Assembly (NCBI GenBank): GCA_014904845.1
Contig: MU119326.1
Location: 5,018 to 69,017 of the forward strand
Length of the DNA: 64,000 bases
From: Acephala macrosclerotiorum
Lineage: Eukaryota; Ascomycota; Leotiomycetes; Helotiales; Mollisiaceae
Reading direction: 5' to 3'
Shown one piece after another: positions 63,960 through 64,000 of the stretch. The stretch's first letter is position 1. The number at the start of each line of letters is the position of its first letter. The notes beneath the pieces are model-generated. The model ran no database searches. It had not been told where the DNA came from and saw nothing but the letters and a program-made list of their open reading frames with translations. Both the position numbers and the translations under genes were made by a program.

Positions 63960-64000
63960 ATGTCCTCAAAAGACAAAGATCAACGCCCCATCAGAGGGGT
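63960..64000 (+). CDS. 5' end of a gene, cut by the window
   Basis: An ATG after an A-rich leader (CAACCAAG) opens MSSKDKDQRPIRG to the window end. Thirteen codons are too few for any assignment. The call rests on the start context and on the return of normal base composition. Confidence 0.3.
   Translation, partial: MSSKDKDQRPIRG

Overview
The window reads as nuclear DNA of a filamentous ascomycete (Pezizomycotina). Genes carry many short introns of about 45-80 bases, protein families are typically fungal (HET, STAND/NACHT, 2EXR, WSC, DUF1996, fungal BTB), and both edges hold extremely AT-rich blocks of the kind left by repeat-induced point mutation (RIP). A leotiomycete with AT isochores is my best guess; that is inference. 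All exon joins were read by hand from splice sites and reading frame.

Layout. 0-2 kb: AT-rich block in which nearly every surviving C is in CpG, ending in a repeat that recurs at 19.3-19.45 kb. 2-12 kb: catalase-like gene with a frameshift, an orphan acidic protein, an MDR dehydrogenase, a GH18 enzyme, and a STAND/NACHT NTPase. 12.4-24.5 kb: accessory, decaying zone with a dead DUF1996 gene, an intact phosphoesterase, an orphan with a broken tandem copy, a cytochrome P450 tail, a TET/JBP-like 2OG-Fe(II) oxygenase gene split by a 0.42-kb insertion, a 0.55-kb foldback element and a tRNA-like relic. 25-39 kb: secreted GH12-CBM1 glucanase, ceramide glucosyltransferase, tRNA-splicing endonuclease subunit Sen2, a triple-WSC protein, and a divergent pair made of an NCS1 permease and a hydantoinase/DUF917 protein. 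39.7-44.2 kb: three tandem 2EXR genes, one intact. 44.5-50.3 kb: HET-domain protein and ubiquitin-like-domain protein. 50.6-61 kb: conserved housekeeping block with TFIIH helicase XPB/Ssl2, a CHY zinc-finger protein, proteasome subunit alpha4, a mitochondrial FAD dehydrogenase and two conserved proteins of unknown role. 61.8-64 kb: dead BTB gene, second AT-rich block, and the start of one more gene.

How it fits together. The housekeeping genes are intact, compact and often divergently arranged. The accessory zones combine allorecognition-type genes (STAND, HET, ULD), small repeat elements and pseudogenes. Several premature stops in those pseudogenes are TAG or TAA where homologues would be expected to carry glutamine, which is the CpA-to-TpA change RIP makes. 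The most unusual items are the CpG-sparing AT blocks, the broken TET/JBP-like oxygenase gene with its insertion, the microexons at 53-55 kb, and the permease-hydantoinase pair.
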